The translations under genes and the position numbers were made by a program. From assembly GCA_040901765.1 (NCBI GenBank), contig JBBDYG010000069.1, forward strand, positions 1-64,000: a stretch of 64,000 nucleotides of DNA, in the 5' to 3' direction. Origin of the DNA: JBBDYG01 sp040901765. Lineage in GTDB: Bacteria > Planctomycetota > Planctomycetia > Pirellulales > Lacipirellulaceae. The notes under the pieces were generated by a model that saw nothing but the letters and a program-made list of their open reading frames with translations, did no database searches and had not been told where the DNA came from. This document shows, piece by piece, positions 1 to 8,051 of this stretch (the first letter of the stretch is position 1; each line of letters starts with the position of its first letter).

Positions 1-178
1 TGGTCGCCACGGCGACCTACCCTGGGTCCATGCCGAATTTGGTCGCATTTACCCCGACGGGGTTACGGCCTCCGGCGTAACCCCGTTGGGGTAAAGCATG
101 CAAGGAGCCAGCCAACCCAGGGTAGTCCGCCACGGCGGACAACCCTGGGCTGGAGGACGCAACGCCCTTGGCGTAAAG
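1..178 (+). repeat. Family B multi-hairpin repeat, copy 1 (cut by window start)
   Basis: This is the right four-fifths of an element seen complete at 38758-38962 and 59301-59514. Visible parts in order are the second half of a long CCCAGGG-type hairpin, an ACCCC/GGGGT hairpin, its mirror copy, a second CCCAGGGT/ACCCTGGG hairpin, then the closing-stem half and the terminal hairpin ending GCGTAAAG. It carries no ORF of its own; short ORFs across it are by-products of the palindromes. Confidence 0.85.
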
Positions 179-360
179 ACACAAACGATCGCAATGAAAA
201 TCCTATTTGTGACTTGTGTAGAACAACGAGGGCGTTGCCCCAGGCTACGATGAATCAAGGCCTTCGGCCAAACGGTCAAATTGTTTTGTTCCCCCACGAC
301 TCGAATCCCTCGCGAACTGAACCACCGAAGTTATTCTTCCCCCATTCCTTAGCTCGCGCC
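179..360. other. Spacer without recognisable gene
   Basis: It lies between a family B and a family A repeat. Apart from a small hairpin with arms GGCC around TTC near 262-270, I see no coding pattern, RNA gene or promoter in it. Confidence 0.5.
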
Positions 361-574
361 TTCAAGCCGGAGGCTTGGCAGCCATTAGCCGGCGGTAAGC
401 GCAGCGCGACCGCCGGACAAGAATTGCACTAGCAGCACCCCGAAGGGTGTGCCAGCAGCTTTTTGCAGCGTCGAATTGCTGCGACCCCTGCCAGGGTCGT
501 GCGTGGTGGATTCTCGCTGTCCGGTGGTGCGCTGCGCGACCACCGGCTAATGGCTGTCATCCCTTCGGGATGAA
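361..574 (+). repeat. Family A multi-hairpin repeat, copy 1
   Basis: One of four copies (others at 19734-19951, 27234-27448 and 29234-29451). Plan: outside hairpin CAAGCC-GGA-GGCTTG; closing-stem half CAGCCATTAG; hairpin CCGGCGGT/ACCGCCGG; hairpin CACCC/GGGTG; hairpin GACCC/GGGTC; hairpin CCGGTGGT/ACCACCGG; closing-stem half CTAATGGCTG; outside hairpin CATCCC-TTC-GGGATG. The stems change in a base-paired manner between copies. It sits downstream of the leftward ABC permease gene. Confidence 0.9.
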
Positions 575-616
575 GAATGCGTAATGCGGAACGCGAGCCT
601 TTACGGCGATGCACAA

Positions 617-3454
617 CTAAACTTTCACTTTCTTCCGCGGCGTTTTCGGCGTCCCAGCGGTCGCCGCTTCGTCGGGCGCACCTTCGGCGCTGCCGTAGCG
701 CAGGCGGGTCTTGGAGACGCCTTCTTGCTCCGCTTGGCGGCGACGGAAGTACACAAACGCGGCCAGCAGGATCGGTAGAATCGGCGGCAAGATCACCGCG
801 GCGAATTTATAGCGGTCCTGAACCCCGCGAATCTGCGCTGTGAGATCGCGTTCATCCTGGCGAACTTGCCGGTCGCGCTCGGCCTCGAGTTGCCGAATCT
901 TCACATCGCGAATCCGCTCCAGGCGAATTTGCTCGCGCGCGAGACGTTGCTCAAGCTCCACCCGGCTGAGATCCTTGCGATTGCGGATCTCGTCGAGCTT
1001 CTGCGTGAATTCGGTGCGGGCCGCGTCGATCTCCTTCTGCGCGTCGCTGTCGAACTTCTGTTGTCGGTCGTTGGATTTCGTGCGATGGTCGGCGGTGGCT
1101 TCCTCGATCTTGGTTAGCAGCCGATGGGGCCGAGTCCGTTTGCGAACTTCAATGAAGCGGTCGTCGCCCGCCAGATCATCCAAGATGTTGAGCACATACG
1201 TAACGTTTTGGAAGTTCCAATTCACGAGGGCGTCCTGGTCGGCACCGATCGAACGAATCTGGAAGAAGGGATCGGCGAGGCAGTCGATGTCGGCGACGAC
1301 CACCGCCCGGACTTCGCTCTTGCCGGGGGCCGCTTTCGCGTCGGCGGCTGCGCCCTCTTTCGGTGCGGCAGCCTCGAGCAGCGAGGTGGAATCATCTTCC
1401 ACGGTCCGCTCGATCTTGGCCGCGATGTTGTAGCGCTCACCGGTCGGCATGCGGCGGAGCCGCTGCATCGATTGCGATTGCGCGGCCATCTCGATGTCCT
1501 GGTAGCTGACCGTGCCGGTTTCCTTGCCAGTGGTGGTGAGCCACAACGGGGCCTCTTTCATGCCGTCCGCCGTGCGGAGGTATCCGGAAAAGAGATAGAG
1601 AATCTGGGACAGCCCGCTGGTAATCGGACTTTCGGGGCTGAAGGGATCGATTGCGCCTTGCGCGGCGAGTCCTTCGTCGATGAAGATCCACTCGGGAGTG
1701 ACGATGTCGGACCCGACTTGCTTCTGAGGGTTGTAATCTTGCCAGATGATGGTGTCGCCGTACATTTCGACGCCCAACAGTCGCCAAAGTTGTTGGATGT
1801 CGCCCTTAGGCTGAGGCGGCCCGCCGCCGCCGAACATGCCCATCGCACCGCCGCCGGGGCGTTTTTCTTGAGCGGTTCCGACAAGTTCACCACCCCACAG
1901 TTGAGGGAGCGGGAACGGGTCTTCAAAGATCGCCACCGGCTGCCCTGTCTTCACCGCCGACACGAAGTTATCCATTGCTTCTGGCGCGAGTGACGACGGC
2001 TGCACGGCCAGCAGCACGTCGAACTTTTCGGTGATCGGTTTCGTGGGATCGACCTCAACTACGTCGTACTGCTTCTTCAACTCGGCGATGAGCATCGATT
2101 CTTGCGTCGGCCCCTGCATCGAAAAGCCACCGAACAGAGGGGCGTCGGTCTTGACGACACCCACCCGCTTGCGCTTGTCGCCCGACACCGTCTCGATCGA
2201 ACGAATCAACTCGTACTCGACCGGAATGCCTTTGTCGAGGAACGGCACGACGACCTTGTCCAGACCGTAGCTAATTGCAACGCCCATGAAAATTTCATCC
2301 GGCGTGCGTGTGCCGCGGCTGTTGGTTGTCACCCGCTGAGGCTCAATTCCATACTGTCGCTCGGCGCGGGTTGCATCTTCGCTAAAGTTTTCGATTTCGT
2401 TGACGATCGCTTGAATCTTGCCGTCGGAGAGCGACGCCAACTCCGTCATCGTCGAGATAAGATTGCGCTTCTGAGCCGCGTATTCGGCCGGCACGGTCGG
2501 ACTGACGAAGGCCTCGACCTTGATCCGGTTCGGGTCGTCGTCATCGGCCAAATCCTTCACCAGCCTGACTGTCTGTGGAGCGAGGGAGTTGAGATCTTCG
2601 CTGGTCACATCGAGGCGCACGGCGCTGTGCGATGACAGGAAGTAATTGATTCCGCCCGCGACGATCAAGAGCGACAATGTGCGAACGAGGTAGTGGCCCC
2701 AGCGGGATCCACCCTCGGCGCTACCGCTCCAGTGCCGCCGGCCGATGAGAATCATGCTCAGGTAGAGCATTACCACCGCGATGCTGACGAAGTAGGTTAC
2801 TCCCGCCAGGCTGATCACGCCTTGCTCGAAGTCGCGGAACTGCTCGATGGCGCTCCACCGCTTGATGGCCTGGGCAATGGCGGGGTCTTTCACCACCAAA
2901 TCGGCGACGCCGAACAGCGCCAGCGGCGCGTTAAACAACATACCCAAGATAAAACCGACGGTGAGGTTGCTGGTGAGGAACGAGGCCACCATGCCGATGG
3001 CGAGCATGGCGATGCCGACGAACCAGTAACCGACGTAGGTGCCGATAAAGAGGCCCACGTCGGGCGAGCCGAGGCCCCAGCTAAACACCAGATAGATTGC
3101 GAACATCGAGAACAGCAGCGAGACCGTGAAGATGGCGACGCTCGCCAGGTACTTGCCAATCACCACGTCGCGGTCGCTTGCGGGGATGGTGAGCAGCAAC
3201 TCATCGGTGCCCTGCCGGCGTTCCTCGGCCCAGATGCTCATCGTAATTGCTGGGATGAACACCAGCAGGATGAACGGCATCCACCGCGTAAGTTGGTCGA
3301 GATTCGCCAGGTTGCTGCTGAAGAATTCAGGCGGCCAGAACGCAGCCGCGGCGCTCAGCACTACGAACACGCAAATAAATACGTAGCCCGTGGGGTTGGA
3401 AAAGTAACTGATGAGATCGCGTTTGAAGATGGCCTTCAGAACGGTGAAATTCAT
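617..3454 (-). CDS. ABC-2 permease fused to a GldG-type auxiliary domain
   Basis: Membrane subunit of an ABC exporter, 945 residues. Residues 1-275 form an ABC-2 permease with about seven membrane spans; the cytoplasmic segment EERRQGTDELLLTIP at 78-92 is characteristic of GldF-like permeases. From about 280 to 720 follows the periplasmic GldG-type domain (family of ABC-type uncharacterised transport auxiliary proteins). Residues about 795-880 are a strongly charged coiled coil, followed by one more membrane helix at 885-905 and a basic tail. In Bacteroidetes GldF and GldG are separate proteins that work with the ATPase GldA; here they are one chain. The ATPase gene lies upstream on the same strand. 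Substrate unknown; a role in gliding is not implied, since many non-gliding planctomycetes carry such genes. Confidence 0.85.
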   Translation of the reverse strand: MNFTVLKAIFKRDLISYFSNPTGYVFICVFVVLSAAAAFWPPEFFSSNLANLDQLTRWMPFILLVFIPAITMSIWAEERRQGTDELLLTIPASDRDVVIGKYLASVAIFTVSLLFSMFAIYLVFSWGLGSPDVGLFIGTYVGYWFVGIAMLAIGMVASFLTSNLTVGFILGMLFNAPLALFGVADLVVKDPAIAQAIKRWSAIEQFRDFEQGVISLAGVTYFVSIAVVMLYLSMILIGRRHWSGSAEGGSRWGHYLVRTLSLLIVAGGINYFLSSHSAVRLDVTSEDLNSLAPQTVRLVKDLADDDDPNRIKVEAFVSPTVPAEYAAQKRNLISTMTELASLSDGKIQAIVNEIENFSEDATRAERQYGIEPQRVTTNSRGTRTPDEIFMGVAISYGLDKVVVPFLDKGIPVEYELIRSIETVSGDKRKRVGVVKTDAPLFGGFSMQGPTQESMLIAELKKQYDVVEVDPTKPITEKFDVLLAVQPSSLAPEAMDNFVSAVKTGQPVAIFEDPFPLPQLWGGELVGTAQEKRPGGGAMGMFGGGGPPQPKGDIQQLWRLLGVEMYGDTIIWQDYNPQKQVGSDIVTPEWIFIDEGLAAQGAIDPFSPESPITSGLSQILYLFSGYLRTADGMKEAPLWLTTTGKETGTVSYQDIEMAAQSQSMQRLRRMPTGERYNIAAKIERTVEDDSTSLLEAAAPKEGAAADAKAAPGKSEVRAVVVADIDCLADPFFQIRSIGADQDALVNWNFQNVTYVLNILDDLAGDDRFIEVRKRTRPHRLLTKIEEATADHRTKSNDRQQKFDSDAQKEIDAARTEFTQKLDEIRNRKDLSRVELEQRLAREQIRLERIRDVKIRQLEAERDRQVRQDERDLTAQIRGVQDRYKFAAVILPPILPILLAAFVYFRRRQAEQEGVSKTRLRYGSAEGAPDEAATAGTPKTPRKKVKV

Positions 3455-3534
3455 GGGAATGAGGGGTCAGGGGTCAGGGAAAAGACTGAGGCTAGGGAAG
3501 TAACGTGTTCATTACTCAAATTGAAATCCTGATT

Positions 3535-3652
3535 ACCACTGCGGCACAGAGGACTCGGAGAAGAATAGTGTTTGGTAGAATTTGAGTGAAGCACACCATT
3601 CCAAGTCTCCTACTTCATTCATGCTCCGTGTTCCCAGTGCCTCTGTGGTGAT
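3535..3652. repeat. Family D inverted repeat (CACGGAG words)
   Basis: About 118 bp flanked by inverted arms of about 28 bp: left arm starts ACCACTGCGGCACAGAGG, right arm ends CCTCTGTGGTGAT. Related elements lie at 14388-14523, 44429-44506 and 62076-62195. The centre is AT-rich and not conserved between copies. It lies between the ABC ATPase and permease genes. Confidence 0.75.
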
Positions 3653-3713
3653 GATTGATTCTGTCGATTGAATTCTTAACTGCCTTCTGCCTGCTTTTAC
3701 ACACTGGTGATGT

Positions 3714-3864
3714 CAAACTTCAAATGCGACAACTTTGAGGCTGAGTCGCGGGCCGATTTTCGAAGCTGCTAGCAGTTCGGCTCTAGAATTTTCGGGGAAT
3801 CGTGAACAAACGTCGAAAACCCCTTCAAATCCAGGGCGTTTGGCTTGTTGCATTTGAAGTTTGA
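3714..3864. repeat. Inverted repeat with 20-bp arms
   Basis: Arms CAAACTTCAAATGC and GCATTTGAAGTTTG (plus a few flanking paired bases) enclose about 110 bp just downstream of the ATPase stop codon. The layout resembles a miniature inverted-repeat element. No second copy was noticed in the window. Confidence 0.6.
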
Positions 3865-3866
3865 AC

Positions 3867-4613
3867 TCACCCACTTGATAGTTCGTGGAATTTCTGGTCG
3901 ATGCCGCGGACGTCGGCGCCGAACTCGCTGGGGCTGCCGTCGAAGACGACGCGGCCTTCGTTGATGAAGATCACGCGGTTGCACATGGCTTCAACTTCTT
4001 GCAGGATGTGCGTCGAGAGCAGAATCGTCTTCGTTTCGCCGAGCGTGCGGATCATTTTCCGCACCTCGCGTATTTGGTTGGGATCGAGACCGGCGGTCGG
4101 CTCGTCGAGAATCAGCACCTCCGGCTCGTGCAGCAGCACCTGGGCCATGCCGACGCGCTGCCGAAAACCCTTGGAGAGCTTGCCGATTGGCTTGCCAAGC
4201 ACGCTTTCGAGCCGGCACAGCGAAATGACTTCGGCCATTCGTCGGTCGATCTGTTCGCCAGACATTCCGCGTGCTTCGCCGAAAAACTTGAGTAGGCTGC
4301 GGGGCGTCATGTCGGGATAGAGCGGTCCGTTTTCGGGCAAATAGCCGAGCCGCTTCGCCGCTTCCAGCCGTTGGGTCGCCACGTCGAAGCCGGCGATCCG
4401 CGCGTAGCCGGTCGAGGGGGCAAGGTAACCGGTCAGCAGCTTCATCGTGGTGCTTTTGCCGGCGCCGTTGGGGCCGAGGAAGGCCACGACTTCTCCGGGA
4501 GCGACCGTAAAGGTGACGTCGCGGGTGGCGGCAAAATCGCCATAAAACTTCGACAGGTCGTTGGCTTCGATCATCGCCCCATCGGTGGGGGCGGTTGGGG
4601 CCGAATTGTTCAT
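3867..4613 (-). CDS. ABC transporter ATP-binding protein (GldA/CcmA type)
   Basis: Nucleotide-binding subunit, 248 residues, expected to power the permease-GldG fusion encoded 412 bp downstream on the same strand. Visible motifs: Walker A GPNGAGKST at 47-55, signature LSKGFRQRVGMAQ, Walker B VLILDEPTAGLD and the switch histidine in LLSTH. The region after the signature follows the pattern of exporters paired with ABC-2 permeases. The first 13 residues are not conserved in the family; initiation at Met14 (MIEANDL) is an alternative. The spacer to the permease gene is unusually long for an ABC operon and holds two inverted repeats, so the two may not be strictly co-transcribed. Confidence 0.92.
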   Translation of the reverse strand: MNNSAPTAPTDGAMIEANDLSKFYGDFAATRDVTFTVAPGEVVAFLGPNGAGKSTTMKLLTGYLAPSTGYARIAGFDVATQRLEAAKRLGYLPENGPLYPDMTPRSLLKFFGEARGMSGEQIDRRMAEVISLCRLESVLGKPIGKLSKGFRQRVGMAQVLLHEPEVLILDEPTAGLDPNQIREVRKMIRTLGETKTILLSTHILQEVEAMCNRVIFINEGRVVFDGSPSEFGADVRGIDQKFHELSSG

Positions 4614-4705
4614 CGGGTGGTCGGTGCTCCGCTGTCTGGAATGGGCTGGATAAAATCAGCCGGTGCCGTGTCGCTTACGCTTGTCCAACCGGTGTTCCCG
4701 GGCAA

Positions 4706-4795
4706 GCGGGAGACCTTCGGTCGGGGATGTACGGGGTCGGGAGACCCGCGCACAACACGCTCGCGAAGTGCGGGGTCGGGAGACCCGCGCACAAC
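4706..4795 (+). repeat. REP1 cluster (RAYT-type palindromes)
   Basis: One short hairpin GACC-TTC-GGTC is followed by two copies of an imperfect palindrome with arms GTGCGGGGTC and GACCCGCGCAC around GGGA, each followed by AAC. The single-base bulge in the stem is typical of REP sequences. The same units flank the RAYT gene at 43187-43735 and occur again at 27605-27718. Confidence 0.85.
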
Positions 4796-4916
4796 ACGCA
4801 CAAAAACCGCAAAAGGCGAGAATAAGAGCCTAACCCGAAATGGCAGAAAAGGCCATACCGGGCGCCGGCTATCGATGCCTACGCAGGGTCACCGAGCAGG
4901 GTTCGGCGGCCGCGGC

Positions 4917-4982
4917 GTAGGATGGGCACTCTTGCCCGTCCGCCGCCCCAATCGCTCGCACGGGCATGAGTGCCCATGCTAC
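4917..4982. repeat. Family C long-arm hairpin
   Basis: Arms of 23 bp (GTAGGATGGGCACTCTTGCC.. against its near-perfect inverse) are separated by 20 nt. The right arm contains the nadB stop codon, so on the minus strand the transcript would end in this stem. Similar hairpins lie at 27005-27076, 51045-51134 and 52723-52810. Confidence 0.8.
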
Positions 4983-6604
4983 GGGGCAGTCACCGGCTCC
5001 TGGTCGCGGGTCAGGCAGATGTGTTTTCGCCAGTTCTGATTATCCGTCTGAGGAAAGTCGGACCGCAGGTGGACTCCGCGGGACTCGGTGCGGAGCATTG
5101 CCGCGGTAATCATCAGCCGGGCCACCGTGAGCAAATTCTGCAACTCCCAGCCCGCAGGGTCGGCCAGTTGCCGGTTCAGGACGTATCGGCACCAGCGATC
5201 GATGCTCTGTTGGGCGTCCGCCAGTCCTTCGCCGTCGCGCCACACGCCGGCGGAACGCCACATGAGGCTCTTGAGCGAGTTGCGAATGTCGGCGAGATCC
5301 AGCGGCTCGGTCGGGGGAGCGACGGCGAGGTTCTCCAAAGGAACGGCCTGGAAAGAATCGGGCGCCGACAGAGCCGCGGCCGACGCACCCGCCCCGGCAC
5401 GGGCACCGTAGACCAGTCCTTCGAGCAGACTGTTTGACGCCAAGCGATTGGCGCCGTGCAGTCCGCTGCTAGAAACTTCGCCCGCGGCCCACAGTCCCGG
5501 TAGCGACGTCTGCCCCTGGGTATCGACGCGCACGCCGCCGATCATGTAATGGGCGCCCGGCCGCACGGGAATCGGATCAGAGGCGATGTCGATGCCAAAC
5601 TGCGCGCACGACTTAGCGATGCCCGGGAAACGCTGCCGCACCGATTCGGGATTGAGATGCCGCAGACTAAGGTAGACGCTCGGATGATGCGTCTTCTGCA
5701 TCTGTGCGACAATTGCCCGGCTGACTACGTCGCGCGGCGCGAGTTCGGCCCGCGAATCGTATTCGGGCATGAAGCGGTGCCCCGTCGCGTCGATCAACAG
5801 CGCCCCTTCGCCGCGCATCGCCTCGGTGATCAAACTGCGGCTACCGCCGGCGATGTACAACACCGTCGGATGAAACTGCATGAACTCCATGTCGGCCAGC
5901 ACCGCTCCGGCGCGGTAAGCGATGGCGTGGCCATCGCCGGTGGCGACGGGCGGATTGGTCGTTTCGCGATAGACCTGCCCCGCGCCGCCGGTGCAGAGAA
6001 TCGTCTGCTTTGCCCAAACGAATGTCTTGCCGTGCTGCGCGTTCCAAACGAGCGCTCCGCGGCAGACCTGGTCGTGCGTAAGTAAATCGATCGTAAATGT
6101 GTTTTCCCAGAATTGAGCGCCAAGCTCTTCGCGGGCGCGGCGAATCATGGCCCGCATCACCTCGCGGCCGGTGGCGTCGCCCAGCGCGTGGACGATGCGG
6201 TGGTGGCTATGGCCTCCTTCGCGGCCGAGCAGTAGCTCGCCGCTCGCATAGTCGAAGTTCGTGCCCCAGGCGATGAGCTGGCGAATGTGCTGCGGGGCCT
6301 CGCGAACGACCATCTCGACGACGGCCGGGTCGCACAGATCCGCTCCGGCGGTGAGCGTGTCGGCAATATGATCTTCAAACCGGTCTTCCGGCCCGAGCAC
6401 GCCGGCAATCCCGCCTTGGGCGTAGTTGCTATTCGACTCGTCGAGTTGATCCTTCGTAACGATCAATAGCGACTGCTTGGAATCGACTTCCATGGCCGCC
6501 CGGAGACCGGCAATTCCACCGCCAACCACGAGCACATCCACGAAATGGTGCGGAATTCGCTTGGGATGGAAGGGAACGAGATAGCGGGGCGGGGAGAAAG
6601 GCAT
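4979..6604 (-). CDS. nadB: L-aspartate oxidase
   Basis: Oxidises L-aspartate to iminoaspartate with FAD, the first step of de novo NAD synthesis; iminoaspartate then goes to quinolinate synthase. The 541-residue protein has the Rossmann motif VLVVGGGIAGLRAA near the N-terminus, a TGGAGQVYRETTNP segment and the C-terminal FAD motif GLWAAGEVSSSGLHGANRLASN split over about residues 360-385, followed by the helical C-terminal domain of the succinate dehydrogenase/fumarate reductase flavoprotein family. I start at the ATG followed by PFSPPRYL; 34 further upstream codons are open but not family-like. No nadA or nadC is adjacent. Its stop codon lies inside a palindrome shared with the spacer downstream. 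Confidence 0.95.
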   Translation of the reverse strand: MPFSPPRYLVPFHPKRIPHHFVDVLVVGGGIAGLRAAMEVDSKQSLLIVTKDQLDESNSNYAQGGIAGVLGPEDRFEDHIADTLTAGADLCDPAVVEMVVREAPQHIRQLIAWGTNFDYASGELLLGREGGHSHHRIVHALGDATGREVMRAMIRRAREELGAQFWENTFTIDLLTHDQVCRGALVWNAQHGKTFVWAKQTILCTGGAGQVYRETTNPPVATGDGHAIAYRAGAVLADMEFMQFHPTVLYIAGGSRSLITEAMRGEGALLIDATGHRFMPEYDSRAELAPRDVVSRAIVAQMQKTHHPSVYLSLRHLNPESVRQRFPGIAKSCAQFGIDIASDPIPVRPGAHYMIGGVRVDTQGQTSLPGLWAAGEVSSSGLHGANRLASNSLLEGLVYGARAGAGASAAALSAPDSFQAVPLENLAVAPPTEPLDLADIRNSLKSLMWRSAGVWRDGEGLADAQQSIDRWCRYVLNRQLADPAGWELQNLLTVARLMITAAMLRTESRGVHLRSDFPQTDNQNWRKHICLTRDQEPVTAP

Positions 6605-6733
6605 GTTAGCGATTATGCGGACGGCGACGGCGAATCTTTGCGGCGAGTCAGTCTCAATATACAATGAACGGTCTCGATTCACAAAACCGCTCGATGTTGG
6701 CCGCACGGTAGTTCCGTGGCTTTTGGAGTCGCC

Positions 6734-7831
6734 ATGAAGGTTCGGTATTTCGCCATAGGGTTCCTGCTAAGCGCCACGGCTGTAACGTCTACAGAGGCTG
6801 TTAATGTGTTCCAGATTGGAAACAGCCTTACTTGGGACTCCCAGCCTGAGGGAATCCAGCCGATGGCCGAATCCGCAGGACTCATTTGGACCGGCGGCCA
6901 TCACGTACGCAGCGCCAGCTCGATCAAGATGATTTACGAGAACCCAGCGCCGTCCAATAATTTGTCGCTACCCGGGCCGACTTGGGTCGAAGGCCTTCCG
7001 GAAAACGACTGGGATGTGCTGGCAATTCAACCCCACGGTTCCTCGGGAAACACCATGGGGCACGACATCGAGTATGCGCTGCGGTTTCGAGACGCGGCGA
7101 AAAGTCAAGGACGAAACCTCGAAATGCAAATGTACGTTTACTCAACTTGGCCTTTAAGTACGAACTGGGCTGATTGGTTAACACCTGTACCGAATGAACT
7201 TACTCAACTCACTGTCCATCGGCGTCAGTTTTATGAGCACGTTGCGGCGCGTTTGGGTGACACGCTTAGCCAGCCGGTCCACGTGATCCCGGCCGGTGAC
7301 GTACTCTACCGCCTAAAGCAGGAGATTGAAGCAGGAACGATTCCCAATATCACTTCGATGTCTGAGCTTTATCGCGACAACCTTCACATGAGCTACGGTT
7401 ACGGACGCTTCGTCGCAGGTTCGACAGTGTTGGCCACGATCGCAGGAATTAATCCCATGGGTATCGTCGCGGATGACGAATACGCAAGCATGGAACCCGA
7501 AACCGTCCTGCGGATTCAGGAGATCGTTTGGGATGTGGTCGCTAATCACCCGAGGTCCGGAGTTTCGCCAATTCCTGGGGACTACAACGGCGATGAATCA
7601 GTCGACGTGGCGGATTATCAATGGTGGCGGGGAAGCTTTGGAAAGTCCATGAGCTATGCCGCCGACGGAAACCGCGATGGCGTGATTAATGCCGCCGATT
7701 ACACGGTGTGGCGCGACCATTATCAAATGAGTTTAAGCGCCGAGGCCGTAGCGGTACCAGAGCCGACCGGCCCTACGCTCTTGTGCATCGCGGCCGTCGT
7801 GGCGTGGGTCGCGGCAAGGTCGCGCCGTTAA
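6734..7831 (+). CDS. Secreted SGNH-hydrolase-like protein with dockerin repeats and PEP-CTERM-like tail
   Basis: 365 residues. A signal peptide (MKVRYFAIGFLLSATAV) is followed by VFQIGNSLT, which resembles the GDSL/GNSLT nucleophile block of SGNH-fold proteins; the middle has HMSYGYGRFVAG, possibly the block carrying the catalytic His, but I cannot confirm a full triad. Towards the C-terminus come two calcium-binding dockerin type I repeats (GDYNGDESVDVADYQWWR and ADGNRDGVINAADYTVWR), then VPEPTGPTLL and a hydrophobic stretch with a basic end, as in PEP-CTERM sorting signals. The ATG used sits six codons after an earlier in-frame ATG and directly before the signal peptide. Convergent with the next gene, stop codons overlapping. 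Likely surface-anchored or exported; substrate unknown. Confidence 0.8.
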   Translation: MKVRYFAIGFLLSATAVTSTEAVNVFQIGNSLTWDSQPEGIQPMAESAGLIWTGGHHVRSASSIKMIYENPAPSNNLSLPGPTWVEGLPENDWDVLAIQPHGSSGNTMGHDIEYALRFRDAAKSQGRNLEMQMYVYSTWPLSTNWADWLTPVPNELTQLTVHRRQFYEHVAARLGDTLSQPVHVIPAGDVLYRLKQEIEAGTIPNITSMSELYRDNLHMSYGYGRFVAGSTVLATIAGINPMGIVADDEYASMEPETVLRIQEIVWDVVANHPRSGVSPIPGDYNGDESVDVADYQWWRGSFGKSMSYAADGNRDGVINAADYTVWRDHYQMSLSAEAVAVPEPTGPTLLCIAAVVAWVAARSRR

Positions 7832-8013
7832 TGCCTACGATCGCGGATCTCGGCGGGCGAAGCGCATTCGAAGAATAACTCGACTGCTTCTTTCAGATTC
7901 TCGCGCGCGGATTCCACCGTCTCACCTTGGCTGGCAATGTCAAGCTCAGGACATAAGGATACATATCCGCCCTGCTCGTGTTGAATAATTGCCGTCAATC
8001 GCTTGGTTTCCAT
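7828..8013 (-). CDS. HicB-like domain protein (no HicA partner)
   Basis: 61 residues beginning METKRLTAIIQHEQGGYVS, with the conserved CPELDIASQGETVESARENL block of the HicB/type II antitoxin partial RNase H fold. No DNA-binding extension follows, and no HicA toxin (about 60 residues with a GSH motif) is present on either side. It starts 38 bp after the stop codon of the large membrane protein gene and may be co-transcribed with it. Single HicB-like proteins of this length are common and may act in other contexts, so toxin neutralisation is only a possibility. Confidence 0.75.
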   Translation of the reverse strand: METKRLTAIIQHEQGGYVSLCPELDIASQGETVESARENLKEAVELFFECASPAEIRDRRH

Positions 8014-8051
8014 AAATTGTCCTGGCAAATCGCAATCGTCGCTTGCTGCGG

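Noticed and set aside
429..614. Short frames of 60-70 codons over the family A and B repeats
   Set aside because: They recur in each copy (for example ILHPEGMTAISRWS) because the repeat recurs; frame and length vary between copies, so they are not genes.
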